64,000 nt of DNA from Hippasteria phrygiana. Taxonomy: Eukaryota > Echinodermata > Asteroidea > Valvatida > Goniasteridae. The stretch is from contig JAZGUH010001203.1 in NCBI GenBank assembly GCA_037893225.1, forward strand, positions 62,001 to 126,000, read 5' to 3'. The notes under the pieces are model-generated. The model was not told where the DNA came from and made no database searches. It worked only from the letters and a program-made list of their open reading frames with translations. Shown piece by piece: positions 10,625 to 22,672 of the stretch. Each line of letters opens with the position of its first letter. The stretch's first letter is position 1. The translations under genes and the position numbers were made by a program.

Positions 10625-10750
10625 CTCGTCCTGAAATTTCACATCGTCTTCGCAAACAGCGTATAAAACAGCACACAAAAGTAAACCGTAGTCTGGTACC
10701 CTCGCACTATTCTCCTTAAAACAATTCAAGAGGGTTCTAGGTTTCAGTCG
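10625..10750 (-). other. CARF: CARF probable 5' untranslated exon
   Basis: A strong splice donor, GACGAG followed by GTAAGT, ends at 10625. An open frame runs through this stretch and would join in phase to an acceptor CTGCAG near 9413 in the next exon. It has no in-frame ATG, so I read it as leader sequence, with translation starting at the Kozak ATG at 9376. The upstream limit (about 10750) is a guess. No TATA box or other promoter motif is convincing upstream. Confidence 0.45.
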
Positions 10751-12413
10751 TTGCGTTGCATAAAAAAAAATAATGGAGCAGAGTCAGCGTGTGATGGCGC
10801 TGTTCTCATTTCCAAAGACCGTCTTCGTTTATAAATTTAGGGCAAGCATTATTATTAGTTTTTTTGTATGTGAATAAAGAAGTGGGAGCTGTATACTTTG
10901 GGTACCAGGCGGGCACAACTTTTAAATAATTATGGCGTACTGTTCACGCATCTGGTATAGACTAGTGCTTAGTGGTAGAAGCACATTAATTTGTGGGACT
11001 TGAAGAGTTTGGCTCGTCCTTAAAATCACTCTCCAGGGGCGGATCTAGGGGGGGGGGGGGGGGGCAAAGTTGTGACAAGCAATGCTATACCACATCCTTG
11101 TTACAGTGGGTATACCACTGGTCCATACACTGTACCAGTATAGGCGGGTACAACCCCTCCATAAATGAAAGGCTAGATCCGCCCCTGCTCTCACATGTCT
11201 GTGGATAGTTCTACAAATAGTTTTATGATAAATGTTCCACAAGATTGGTTCCTCCAGTTCGTGTGTTCATGGAGCTATAGCTCCATGGTGTTTGAGCATG
11301 CAACTTGGCTTTCCGCCCATTGCCACCAATATATTCTAACCGTACTGTGAAATTATTTGCCTTTTTTTACAATCTTTCCTGCTTCAAGAGGAATATTAAT
11401 TCCTACCTCTTGTATCTCAGATTCTTTTCTTCTTTTTGTACCTCCGTACCTCGAGTGGAAACGTAAAGTCAGACTTTCATAGATCTCAAAGATTTTATCC
11501 CCTCGCCAATTTCGAAGTCCGGATTTTAAATTATTTTTTTATTCAAAAGGTTTCGAGTTTGATTTTAAAAGTTCATTTAAAGGGGGGACTCTACTAATTA
11601 TGTTCAATAATTTGTGGAAATTTGTGTCTTTCTTTTGGGAACTTAACTTTTAAACATTTTTGGAGCTACATCAATTACAAAACACCGTACAGTTGTTTAC
11701 TGATCAAATTTTATTTCAACTCGTGTTATTTTCTAGATACCAGGGTTTTGCAAAAGTAACTATAAGGCTCCTTAAACTCAATAAATATTCTTTTGAAGAA
11801 GGACACAAGTTTTTGTAATAGCTAGTCGGTAATTGTGGGAAATCACTGTCCATCACAGCGAATACTGAACAGTTGACTGAATCCATGGATATTTTGTGAG
11901 GTATGTTATACCTTTACAAGCACTTCCTAAAACTCTGAAGATTTCATCCAAGGTTGTTAGAAATACGCACCCATCACATCCATTAATTTGTGTAAATCTA
12001 CATGGATTATGAAAACCTCTTTGAACTCGTGCCACATACTTGTTACATGCCATAGTTTCAAAACTGTTGGGTTGATTCAACAAAACCAGAGAAACAAAAC
12101 AGCAAAGTGGTTGATTTAAAATTCAATCTGGGCTTAATCGAATATTCTTATAATCCCATGCACACTTTAATAACTCAATACATAAAACGGTCCAAAAAAC
12201 CCAAAAGTTTTTTATCAAATGTGTTTTCACACAGCAAAAAGATTATGCTCTCCAGACGTCTGTCTCATTCAATCAAAAACGGCAATCTTTGTAACAAGTT
12301 TCATTTAGTTAAAAACTGGGACTCTTTTTGTACACAAATAATTTCCAGCTCTAAAGCACTAGAACAATTTTAAGGCATCCTCTAACGCCCCATACAGTCA
12401 GCTAGTATCCCAA
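10751..12413. other. Intergenic region between CARF and ATP5PB
   Basis: Holds no gene that I can see. It must contain the CARF promoter side and the ATP5PB 3' untranslated region; an AATAAA on the minus strand near 11710 is one candidate signal. It also contains a G-tract miniature element (11034-11187) and, at about 11240-11460, a dispersed repeat that recurs at about 43490-43735. Confidence 0.6.
11034..11187. mobile_element. hAT-like miniature with G tract (CAGGGGCGGATCTAG ends)
   Basis: 154 bases with inverted ends CAGGGGCGGATCTAG / CTAGATCCGCCCCTG. A run of about 16 Gs follows the left end. The flanking repeat is imperfect (CTCTC on both sides). Confidence 0.65.
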
Positions 12414-12470
12414 TCAGGCTGTTGACATGGTCTTCAGATTCGATATACACTTGCCGAGTATATCTTTCTC
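12414..12470 (-). CDS. ATP5PB: ATP5PB exon 8 (stop codon)
   Basis: Acceptor ATTGATAG|GAGAAA; encodes [18 protein letters not shown] then TGA. This matches the KCI-DLK tail of animal subunit b but stops a few residues earlier than human. Confidence 0.93.
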   Translation of the reverse strand, partial: EKDILGKCISNLKTMSTA

Positions 12471-15400
12471 CTATCAATGAAACAAATAAACATTGATGTA
12501 TTGAAGTGAAAACAGTGATTTGATATGAAATGACCGAGATCCTATAGATTTGCGGTCAACCCATAGGCATAGCAAGGTCATTTGTACAGGGGGGGGGGGG
12601 GGGGGTTTAGATGTGAAAAAGGGCACTCGGTATATCAGGGGCACAGGGGGCCTATGATTTCCAGTGAGGGCACACTAGGGCCAGCAGCATGGAAGAAACT
12701 ATTGTAATTTTGTGTCGATTGTGTACTTACGGGCCCCGTTCCTATAAGAGAACAAAATCCACTTTGAAGTTATTGGACTTACCAAACTAGCTTGCGACAT
12801 TAAAAACCAACAGGTATGTCGTAGATAGAGGGCAGGGGTTTTGATTTTTTGTGGGAAAAAAGGAGGAGAAAAAAAGGGAACTCTGAAAATATTGGGGGGG
12901 GGGTTAAATACCCCCATCTCCCCTTCCCTTCCCAAACCCCCCCCCCCTCCCCCTTTTACTCCAAAATTACCAATAATTGTCACAGCTAACTAAATGTACA
13001 CATATGCAAAGAGTTTTGAGTGCAAAAACCTCTCTACTGTCGGATCAGGGTCATTCGTCCTACCTGCTGTGGAGTGATGCTCTTGATCACATTCTGTTCA
13101 ATCCAGCGTACCATGTGGGACTGTTCCAACTGTCGATGCATGTTATCCAGCTCCACTTGATAGTCCTAACAAAGATAATGACAGATATAGAGATATACTC
13201 CATACATATTGACTGGCAATGAAGGCAATATTCAGAGCTGCAGAGCTCACTGTACACACTTGCATCTTGCTGCATTGATGCACCGATGTGGTTGTATTAA
13301 CAAGCAGACCTTTACGAACAATATGAACAGCAATTTCTAAGATTTAGGGATTTTTGGGATTGGCTTTCTTTAACGGGTACCCGGGTACCCGTCCTTTTTT
13401 CCAATCGGGTACCCGATTCTCATACTACCCGTAAATGCACACCCCTAGCCTGGGAACGGGTGTTCCCTGGTTGAACTGTTGGTCTCTGCATGCAAAACAG
13501 CCTGTTCCAGTTGGGAATACGTAGGGAATATGGCACTTCCCAAAAGCAGCATTGTTCCAAGCATACTCAAAATGAGTGTTCTAAAGGGAATAGGAATATT
13601 CCTAATTTTGCGACCTTGAGTGACCACAAATTTTAGTCACTTAACCCCTTGAGTACGGTTATTATAGTGAGGCGCCGGGGTGCCATGTCGGCTTTGCAGC
13701 CAAGTGAAACGGACACAAGAGGCTTGTGCAGCCAAGCGTAACGAACACAATAATCCAACAATGGATTGAAAATGCAGAGAATGGCGTGTATAGATGTCAT
13801 CCGGCCTGGTGGCAATATTTTTTTGCGCCATTTGGCGTCATCCGTACGCAAGGGGTTAAAAGTAGTGTACATGATTGGTCATTGCTGCAATTTTCAGAAA
13901 TGGGCAGGTTTGGGGGTTAGTATTTTATAGGAAATATCGTTTTACTGACCTGTTCAAAGTTTTGCATTCTTGGATGGCAAAAAAACGAGAGAAAAACAGC
14001 ATTTGTTTTCAACCGTTGGGCGGCAGTTAACTGGATTTGTTATAGTGCCCTCTTGTAAAATAAGCCAAATTTTTGTAAACGGGACCGTTTTCAATTGGTC
14101 ACATAACTACACGAGCCGACTGGTTACAACCCGTCGCTTCGGTATACTGCACGACACACTTGTACTATAATTGCAACCTTGCACCCGTTTTCGGATTGTT
14201 AACCCATAGACGCAACGCAGACTAACTACATTCAGTCAATAGAGGGCAGTATTAAAACATCTGTTATTTTTTCCAATGATTATGCGGAACTTTTTTTTTC
14301 TTTCTTTTTTTAACGACAGCTCACCAGGTGCCATCATTTCACAGGATGATTGACACTACTATTAACTTACAGTCTGGTAAGGTATTTTGTAATAATTCAG
14401 TAAAAAAAATTTGGAGGATTACCAATCGTGTACACTACCTTTAACATGCACTGTACACCCTGTATAAACAAGGCGGCTTTGGAAAACCAGGAAATGCCTC
14501 ACTGCTAAACTTACTGTAGCTCCTGAGATGTTTTTACTTCATTCCTACTTTATGACAGTCAACATAGATTCTCAGTAGACAAGTATTAGATATCTAACTG
14601 TGGGATCAATCCTATGGACTGCAGACCACCTTGGCTTTCCTTCAATCAAGAACACAGAGCTCAGAATGAGGTTAATGCTCAATTTGGACTGGTGCCTTCG
14701 TTGATTTGGCCCACTTCTAGACTTCTGCCAGGCCAACACGGGAAGTCAGTCTGAGATGGCTGCCCGATCTTAGTATGCCTTAAGCTGAGACTCACCAATC
14801 TTTTCTTGACCTCTTCGTTGACCTTGTTCAATCTCTCTCGGTACTCAATCTCCATCTGCATGGCCACGTTTTCCTTTAAAACGGCGAGCGGAAAGAAAAG
14901 CGACAGATTGGGGTCGTTAAGGTTTTCCTTCCAACCAGAATCTCTGAAGTTACTTTCAAATCAAGCACAAGCCAGCCAAGAATAAAAGATAGATAAGATG
15001 GACTCATTTCAGCATACTGGACATGTGGTAGCAAGGCATTGCTTTGGACTGCCTTGTCCTTATGAACCCCCCCCCCCTCGAGTGTTCTCGAGGTACCCTA
15101 CTGAATCCATTGGAATCCAAGGGATAGCAAAAAGCCTGCTGAATCTGACAGAATCCAACAGCTCGGCCAAAAGTCTTTTGTTCACAGCTCAGATCACCAA
15201 TATCCAGACTTGTTCACAAGTCAATCACAAGTCAGATCAAAAAGCAGATCAAAAGGCAGATCACAAGGCAGATCACAAGTCAGATCAAAAGGCAGATCAC
15301 AAGTCAGATCACAAGTCAGATCACAAGTCAATCACAAGTCAATCATAAGTCAGCTCACAAGCTACATGGGATGAACAATGACAAAGGAAGGCTATTGTTA

Positions 15401-18400
15401 TATAGTGTGTTTGAATAGCTTGTTATATTTCTTGAGACGTGACTTGTGAAGTGACTTGTGAAGTGACTTGTGAAGTGACTTGTGAAGTGACTTGTGAAGT
15501 GACTTGTGAAGTGACTTGTGAAGTGACTTGTGAAGTGACTTGTGAAGTGACTTGATTACAACTCTGCCAATATCTATCAGAATGTGCTCAGTTTTGGATA
15601 CTAGAAAAAAAATCACAAGGACCTGCCCACCTACTGTGGGTGAAGTTTTGGTTCCTTCCTTGGCAGTTACAAAGTACACTGTTATATCAGCTCTAGACTC
15701 ACTTTCCTGGCATCAAAGAGGTAGTTGCGACCTTCTAGTCTCCACTGTTCCTTCTTCTCTTCCTCTACAGCATCTGAGAAGACGTTGATGGCCTCCACTT
15801 TACTCTCATTCGCCTCGTCTAGTAGTTCCTGTGCATTCCGTAAATGCATCAGAGATGAATGAACAAAAGAATGTGGACTGTTATCAACTGTAAGATGCCA
15901 AATTTGAGGAGCGAAAATCCACCCGAACAGTTTCAGATTCGAGTCTGAGTAAACCCTTGAACCAGAGCAACCAAGTATTTAACATGTTCACGTCAGATGA
16001 AGCAAGTGAAAAACATAACAGTCCACCCAACATTTCGAAGGCCTACACCAGTATTTTTATTTGTTGGACTAATAAGGGATTTTGCACAAATAAACATTTG
16101 TGCATATTAGCATAAATGTCACTGGCTGTTGTCAAAATGGGAAAACCTTAAATGTTTCTACTGAAGATAATGACAGATTCAAATGTTTTGAAGGCCACAG
16201 CTATTATGTTTTCAAGGAAATGACCATTGCCATGATACAAAATCCTCTTTGACCCTAAAATCTCAATGGTTTGTAGACAAACATTAAAATTAGAGGATTC
16301 GGGGCTGTTAGGGGTACTGTTAGGGGTACAACATTAAAGAAAGTGCTTATTCGATGTTCTCCGGTCAGGCTGCCCATCTGGCTTACAATATTGCAGCAAA
16401 GAAGGCCCTTATTATCATCATGACCAGGAGAATCAACGTCGAGGTCAAGACCACAAGGCCACCCAAGAACATCCTGACCAGAACAACTGGGATGGTCAAG
16501 CAAGTACGACAGCTTGTGGGACCAGATTACACGACGTAGACTCTGGACATTGGCACAACAGACATATGGGAAAGATTTTACTTTATTACCTCCCACCAAA
16601 ATTGGTCAGGAACAACAAAATCTTGGAAAATAATTAACCCTCCTTGATAACAACTATCTAAATATGTGGCACAACCTGTTATTTCAAGATTTATGTCAGA
16701 AGAATTTGTAAAAATGGGGCAGGCTAATTAACATGTATGTGAAGACTGCCAAGAACACAGAAAACAAAAAAATTATTTCCCCTATATTGCACGAAAATTT
16801 CCCAAGTAAATTCTCAAATTTAAAGGTTGTGCCAAGTGTTTATACAGTTCTGAATACAGATGGATGGTTATTTTCCAAGATTTGCTGTTCCTGACCAATT
16901 TTGGTTGGGGTTATTATTAAAGTAAAATCTTTCCGACCTATGCTGTCTATGCAAATGACTGACGGACTAACTGAATAAATTGTATAACTATACATTATAC
17001 AAACTAAATAACAATGTCACCTGGATCTTTTTGTCACTGTAGGCGGCAACAGAGGGCCCAAACTTCTTGACACCGTATATCACAATGGAGAGGGCGACGA
17101 AAGCGTGCACCGTCTCTGGCCCGAGAATGTAGATTTCTTTATTCAGAAGGTACATGATCAGGCCACCACCAAACACGTATGATCCTGGAAAAATGACACA
17201 TTTGACAAAAACCAGATTTCACTCAAATTTCTAGCATTCAAAATCTAATTAAAAAGTCAATTAACTAGCAAAATGCTTCAATCGGTACACTTCATGAGGA
17301 ACATGGGAACCATTTGTCTCCTGTATCTGAGAATTGCGGTGGCCCGTTGGTAGTTGAAAAGGCAGCGGACCAGCTGAAAACCCCCCCCAAATGGTCCGGC
17401 TGGCCAGTCAAAATAAACCGCCCGAGTATGCCCACAATTACAAACGCGTGTGCCTACTCTTTTAACAAAAATCGTTAACCGCAGGGGCGCGGCGCGGCAA
17501 GACCCCCTGAAATTTCTTACCCCGTCCCCTTTTCCCCATTCATTGTTGCGGCAATTAATTTGTTTTGCATTTTTCGAGGCCTATATCTCAAAATTGCATC
17601 AGGGTTTGTACATGTAGGGCCAATGATTTTCCGTTTTAGTGGAAACCAAACGGAATTAACGGAATTGGCCTCTTTCATTGTGCATTCATTTACATGTATG
17701 AAATAATGTCAAATGGAAATGAAACAGATTTTTGTACACTGTTCTAATGGGCGAAACGGAAATGAAGATTTGTCAAAACGGAAAATTAACTTTTCTGAAA
17801 CGGAAAATCATTGGCTCTATACATGCACCTTGTTTGTATGCATATAAAATATGAAGTCATTCTGACCATCTCTGTGGGCACCAGGAGGGGACCAAATACG
17901 GCAAAAAATTACTTTTGTCATCTGAGATAGGGGTTTGGGAGCCTTTTTGATCACAGAATCTTGCAGATCGAATGCTATCTAACCTATGTAACACTTTTTT
18001 TGGTAAACATCCCAACGCATTTTAGAGATATGGGCCTCCAAAAATGCAAAAAAACATTACCGGTGCAATTATGAATTGAAAAAGCGGACGGGATAGGAAT
18101 TTTCAGGTCATATCTCAGAAACGACTTGGAGTTTGGCACTAAGATTTTGCGTGTGTTCATGTACATACGGAGGTATTTTTAGAAAAGGTGTCAACCAAAT
18201 CTGAGTTAGGTGATTTGGCACGGAATGACCCATATGTGAAGAGGTGTGGAAAGCAATGTTATTATCACCAGTCACGTGACAGCCAGAGGGAGGCGTTTTT
18301 CTGCGAGCGCGGGAACGCCCCAAGTTTTTCCAGTCCAACTATCAATAAATTATTAACACACACAAAAAAAATATTCAAAATATTCATTTCCTATGTGTTC

Positions 18401-21400
18401 GTCAGCTTCATATCCATTTTTAACATTTGTTGATTTCTGTGAACCTTTCACCGATGCTGCTACCCTCAAACCCTCATTACCTGTGATGCCGGTTTTCTTC
18501 TGAAAGAACTGGAACCACTCCTCGGGGATGAAGCCAAAGCGCACCTGGCCGCCGAGCTCTGGAAGCTTCTTGGGCATGCTCTGCTGTTGGCTGGTGTGGA
18601 AGAGAAGCTTTGGGGCTGCAGTCACACTGTGGATCAAGGTCCAAACCAAACATTGTGATTCTGAACCTCAGGCACAATGCATTCCTAAAAACCTCCAACC
18701 TCGTCCCAACATTGTTCGGGCAATGCTACCACAAGCTGCCGGATCACTTGCAAGTTCGATAATCTTGGATAATATGATTAGAAGCATTGCAGGTGATGAG
18801 TTACAAGCTACATGTACACAGTTCATGCAATGAACTTTGAAGGTACATGTACTTCATAATTTTCCCGGCTTCTGCATACAAGCTCACTCAAAATGCATGT
18901 TAGTTTAGCTGGTGTTCCATAAATTTGTATTCAATGAATCAGTACGAGCGTTTAATATGAGCAATCAGATTGTTATTGTAGTAACCAGGCCTTGCGCTAA
19001 CTTTTTTTCCTGGCTAGCCCACTGGGCTAGTTAATAACTGAAGCTTTTACTAGCCCGTTTAGAGTTTTATTAGCCCGTATATAAAAAATAAGAAAACCCC
19101 TATATGTTTAGCTCACCAATAATACCGAAAGCATTATTTTGATCAAAATTTTAACAGGTATTACTATTAGTAATGTGATGGAAATAAGGAAAAAAATTGA
19201 TTAACAAATTTTGCTAATCATATTGTTATTTGATTAGCAATATGATAAAAATGACTAGCAAAAACAAACAAAACGTTCTTGCACAGGGTATGTTGGATTC
19301 AAAAACAAATAATTTCCCAGTTGCAGATTTGTACACAATGAGGCCAAGTAAAAAAAAAACGAAACGAAAGTAGACAAAAATTCCGCACAGCTTTAATTTT
19401 AGCTTCTTGTGATCTGCAAAGAGCACAATAAAGGATGATCTCCTTCGACCGATCCTCCTGTTTCAACCATGGCATATGTTTCAGCCGTTTTCGAACGGTG
19501 AAATTCGACGGTACTTTCAACATTTTATACATACATTTGTTCATTGTACACGCATCACCAGCACAGGCAGGATGCAGCATACAATGTACGTGCGTGCGTC
19601 AAACATGATCGTGTCATCCTGGAGCATATAGTTCATGTCGGTATAACAAACACGGAATACAGTGTGCTGTATGTAGCGCGCCGAAGCCGCGCTACAGTAT
19701 CTATGTACCGTAAAGTGTATGGGGTGTGTGAACGTCTGCGCCCACACGTGGGACTGTACCAAACTACACGTACTAATCTCCTCACAAAACTGCAGCAACC
19801 TCGTTTCCCAAACTATCCTTATCGCGCAAAACCATTGAACGAAACTGCAGACTGACTGGGGGTAAGATTGCGCCAGCGTGTTTGCCCAAAGAACGGATCG
19901 GATAAAAACGATCTGCATGTTATGGTGGTTTAATTTCCGTTGTCACAGCACAGTTTTGTGTCGAGCATCGGCCGTCGTTGTTCTGCATGATCATATGAGA
20001 AATTTTAATTCGCAAAAACTGCTAATCCAGCTATTTCCATGGTAGGTTACTGAATTGTTCACTAGCCCACCGGGCAACCAAGGAACCAAGTTTAGGTAGC
20101 CCGGAGCATTTTCCGCTGGAATTTGTACGCCGGGCTAGTACTATTTCGAGGCCTGAGTAACCAATCAGAATAAGGTTAAGTACTTTTCCATCTAAGGTAT
20201 ACCAATGAGAATGATGGAAGTCGACCCTGGAAACAAGGTTATAAAATGAAAGCTTCCTTCCATTAACCCTAACCTTCCCAAATCCTCCCAAATCCTCTTT
20301 ACCAAATGGAGAAATTCGGAGGATTGAGGGTCTTTGGAAGTTGAAGCATCGGAGGATTTTGCAGGACTGAGGGCTTGAGAGAATTTTGCCTCTGGAGGAA
20401 ACTGGAGAATCCAGGTCATCAGGCCCAATCTGATGCTGGATGAATTCGGAGGATTGAGGTTACTAGGGTGTTTACGAGAAAAAAAACCTGGAAGTTTTTG
20501 CAGGATTCATGTAGTGGTCCCCATTAGAGGATTTTGGAGGATTGGTTGTATGCAGCTTTAACACTTTGAAGTCAGAGGATGTTGGAGGATTCAAGTTTAA
20601 TACTTGGGAGGTAAAATGATGTAGGGAGTTAGGGTTAATGTTGTTTCAGATAAAGGGTGCATTTTCATGGGATGGTCTCGTACATTATTATATTCTACGT
20701 TTGCATGATCTTTCCAACTACAGCAATTTTAGGATGAGGGCTTTGTCTAGGGCAATTGGGCGCCTCCGTGGCAATGGGCCCCTTAAGGAGAGGAGGATAA
20801 TTTGTAGATCTCCAAATCTGTCAGATTTTTCTGTTCCTGACCCATTTTGTTAAGGGTATCAAAGTAAACTCTTTCAAATGTTTTTTACACTGGGGCAGGA
20901 ACACTTGTATATGCCGGACGTATATTCTCTGCACAAACCCTATCACTTACCATGGTGAAGTTCGCAGCACTGCCGCTGAAAAGAGGGAACCTGCAAAGAA
21001 TTTCAATTTATTATTTAACGTTGTCATTTTAACAAAACAAAAACACACACTTTAATGTAACGGCCCATAAAATCATGTTTTTTTTGTTTTAAAGGAATGT
21101 TCAAAATCTCATCTTTTCCCGCACAGTATATGAACAAGTTGTATTAAAATCACTGTCTTTAAATACAATCGTGCATTTCGCCATCTATTCTCACTATTAA
21201 AAAGGCTTAGGCTTACTTTTTGCCTCCCGACTTACATGACATGTTATGTTGTTTTTGATCCAACGTTATTCATGGACAATTTGTTAGGTTCTGGTTTTTT
21301 GGGCGGCCTTATGTTTATGGCAGTGTATGGTCACTCAAAATTGTTCATAGGCCCCTATACAACTTATTACAAGTTAATTTCTGCATCATTCTGCTTAGTT

Positions 21401-22334
21401 AGCGACATTACAAACCAACAGGTATGTTATTGATAAAGGGGTAATCGTTACCTTTAGGACACCTCTATTTTTTTTACGAGTTCCGTTCAAAACTGACTTT
21501 TGCAGATGACATTACAGTACCAAAGTGACTTTTGCAGGCTAAAGCAGTCTTTTTTCTTCAGATTAACTCATGTTTGTTGTAATTTTGAAATGCACTTTCA
21601 AAGAAAATGTGACTTTCCTACCTTTGTTTGCAGTCAGAGACGTTGCCGTTTTACCCCATAATTTCCCTCATAAATCAAAACCCTGCCCTCTTTCCACAAA
21701 ATTAAGCTTGCTCATATTTAACATGATATCTTAGCGAACTATTTAGATGATTTCAAGCACACAGAGTGACTTTTCCTGCCTGTATCATCGCAAAATATTG
21801 AGGTAAGTTCCGAAACATGAACTGTCTCCTTTGGTCTCTTTTGGAACGGGGTCCTAAAGGTAACGATTACCGATAAAGGGCAGGGTTTTAGTTTTTGAGG
21901 GAAATTTTTGGGTAAAGCGGCGATAAAAACGCAACTCGAAAATAAAAGATGGCGATCACCGCGACGCAGAGTACAGTAAACACACAAAACCGCATTGATT
22001 CGCATGGGCCATGGCAACTGCCGTAAAGCGCGGAAGAAAATTGAATTTTCTACCGCAATAAACTGTACAACAACAAAAAATGTCAAAAGAATTAACGTTA
22101 GGCCTAACTACATGAACTAAGTAAGAGAAGTCTGCTTTATTAACGTTTACGTTTAATAAATAGGTTAAAAAAGTCATTTTGTTGGAATGAGAAAAATATT
22201 AACTGGGCTTGATTCTATTTTGATCAAAACTAAAGAGGGGCCCTACACTACACAATCGCCATTTGAGGGAAGTATTATTAAGACGAAAAACCTTAAACAA
22301 GATTACCATTTCTTAACGCAAGTCGAGAAATCAT
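12414..22334 (-). CDS. ATP5PB: ATP synthase F0 subunit b, mitochondrial (complete gene)
   Basis: Subunit b is the peripheral stalk of mitochondrial ATP synthase: it is anchored in the inner membrane and holds the F1 head static against OSCP. Eight coding exons in continuous phase: 22334-22307, 20990-20951, 18626-18481, 17184-17021, 15828-15703, 14873-14796, 13165-13064, 12470-12414; 246 residues plus TGA, against about 256 in human. Residues 1 to about 40 are a basic, hydroxylated matrix-targeting presequence ([10 protein letters not shown]..). Then come [17 protein letters not shown], a membrane hairpin (residues about 73-108, [20 protein letters not shown] and a second hydrophobic span with YGVKKFGP), and a long amphipathic helix including [20 protein letters not shown] and [12 protein letters not shown]. 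These match the animal b subunit in order and spacing. The ATG at 22334 gives a typical presequence. Confidence 0.96.
13064..13165 (-). CDS. ATP5PB: ATP5PB exon 7
   Basis: Acceptor TTTGTTAG|GACTAT, donor CAGCAG|GTAGGA, phase 0 at both ends. Encodes [19 protein letters not shown] and the [10 protein letters not shown] motif. Confidence 0.95.
13641..13859. mobile_element. TTAA-flanked miniature element, copy 3 (inverted)
   Basis: Opposite orientation to the copy at 2410; ends CCCCTTGAGTACGG and CCGTACGCAAGGGG flanked by TTAA. It belongs to a slightly diverged subtype (interior GTGAGGCGCCGGGG) shared with the copy at 60728. Confidence 0.8.
14796..14873 (-). CDS. ATP5PB: ATP5PB exon 6
   Basis: Acceptor TTTAAAG|GAAAAC, donor AGATTG|GTGAGT, phase 0 at both ends. 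Encodes [18 protein letters not shown], the YRERL motif of the b subunit. Confidence 0.95.
15205..15570. repeat. Foldback element with tandem-repeat arms, copy 1
   Basis: Left arm (15215-15355) repeats CACAAGTCAGAT-like units; right arm (15439-15554) has nearly ten perfect copies of GTGACTTGTGAA, the complement of the left motif. The centre holds AATGACAAAGGAAGG. It lies just outside ATP5PB exon 15828-15703, in the intron that follows it. Confidence 0.7.
15703..15828 (-). CDS. ATP5PB: ATP5PB exon 5
   Basis: Acceptor TGCACAG|GAACTA, donor AGGAAA|GTGAGT, phase 0 at both ends. Encodes a charged helix ending in NYLFDARK. Confidence 0.93.
16555..16955. mobile_element. Inverted-repeat element in ATP5PB intron 4
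   Basis: Arms of about 65 bases: 16569-16635 (AAAATTGGTCAGGAACA) and 16875-16945 (TGTTCCTGACCAATTTT). A partial arm recurs at about 20805-20880. Confidence 0.6.
17021..17184 (-). CDS. ATP5PB: ATP5PB exon 4 (membrane hairpin)
   Basis: Acceptor TTTCCAG|GATCAT, donor ATCCAG|GTGACA. Encodes the two hydrophobic segments with [11 protein letters not shown] between them and [19 protein letters not shown] after them. Confidence 0.95.
17616..17820. mobile_element. Small inverted-repeat element, TAGGGCCAATGATTTTCCGT ends
   Basis: Left end TAGGGCCAATGATTTTCCGT and right end ACGGAAAATCATTGGCTCTA are inverted repeats of about 25 bases; TACATG occurs at both flanks. Probably a hAT-like miniature. Confidence 0.6.
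18481..18626 (-). CDS. ATP5PB: ATP5PB exon 3
   Basis: Acceptor ATCCACAG|TGTGAC (a second AG lies 10 bases downstream but breaks phase with exon 2), donor ATCACAG|GTAATG. Encodes the end of the presequence and [20 protein letters not shown], the conserved entry to the membrane domain. Confidence 0.9.
18986..20155. mobile_element. hAT-like element in ATP5PB intron 2
   Basis: 1170 bases, ends CAGGCCTTGCGCTAAC and TTTCGAGGCCTG with inverted GCTAGCCC motifs just inside; AGTAAC repeats at each flank (18980-18985, 20156-20161). The interior reading frames look like chance; no transposase is recognisable. Confidence 0.6.
20951..20990 (-). CDS. ATP5PB: ATP5PB exon 2 (40 bases)
   Basis: Acceptor TTTGCAG|GTTCCC and donor CCATG|GTAAGT. 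In the phase set by exon 1 it encodes [12 protein letters not shown], a presequence-like stretch. The ATG just before the donor is out of this frame and is not the start. Confidence 0.85.
22307..22334 (-). CDS. ATP5PB: ATP5PB exon 1 (start codon, 28 coding bases)
   Basis: ATG at 22334 in CAAGATGATT, encoding MISRLALRN, donor AAATG|GTAATC. This short first coding exon supplies the start of the mitochondrial presequence. The join to exon 2 forms a Gly codon. Confidence 0.85.
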
Positions 22335-22518
22335 CTTGACAAATTCCTCGACAACCGGCGTGTGGCGAATCCAGCACTGCACTTCAATTCCCAGTTCTAC
22401 ACACAAAATGGCCGATGCGGTGTCATATGAACTATGGACTGTATAACTTCTTGAGGGGTTACCATGTAAAGCGCATGTGCAATAGCACTCAGCAGCAAAG
22501 GTATTTTACTAATCTGTA

Positions 22519-22672
22519 TAGACCGTATCGCAAATACCGCCTGGTTGAGACGTCACAATGGTCAAAAGGGATTGTGGGAAGGAAATGGGAGCGATTTTGG
22601 TGCGCGTTTCTTTCTCACGTCCCTAGTAACCATTGTGACGTCTCATCCAGGCGGTATTTGCGATAAGGTCTA
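22519..22672. mobile_element. TA-flanked palindromic miniature element upstream of ATP5PB
   Basis: 154 bases with about 44-base near-perfect inverted arms: TATCGCAAATACCGCC at the left and GGCGGTATTTGCGATA at the right, each continuing to GAGACGTCACAATGG or its complement. It lies about 185 bases upstream of the ATP5PB ATG, so it is in or next to the promoter. Confidence 0.75.

Noticed and set aside
10532..10729. Start of CARF translation in the upstream exon
   Set aside because: The frame has only a TTG here and no in-frame ATG, whereas a full Kozak ATG lies in the next exon at 9376.
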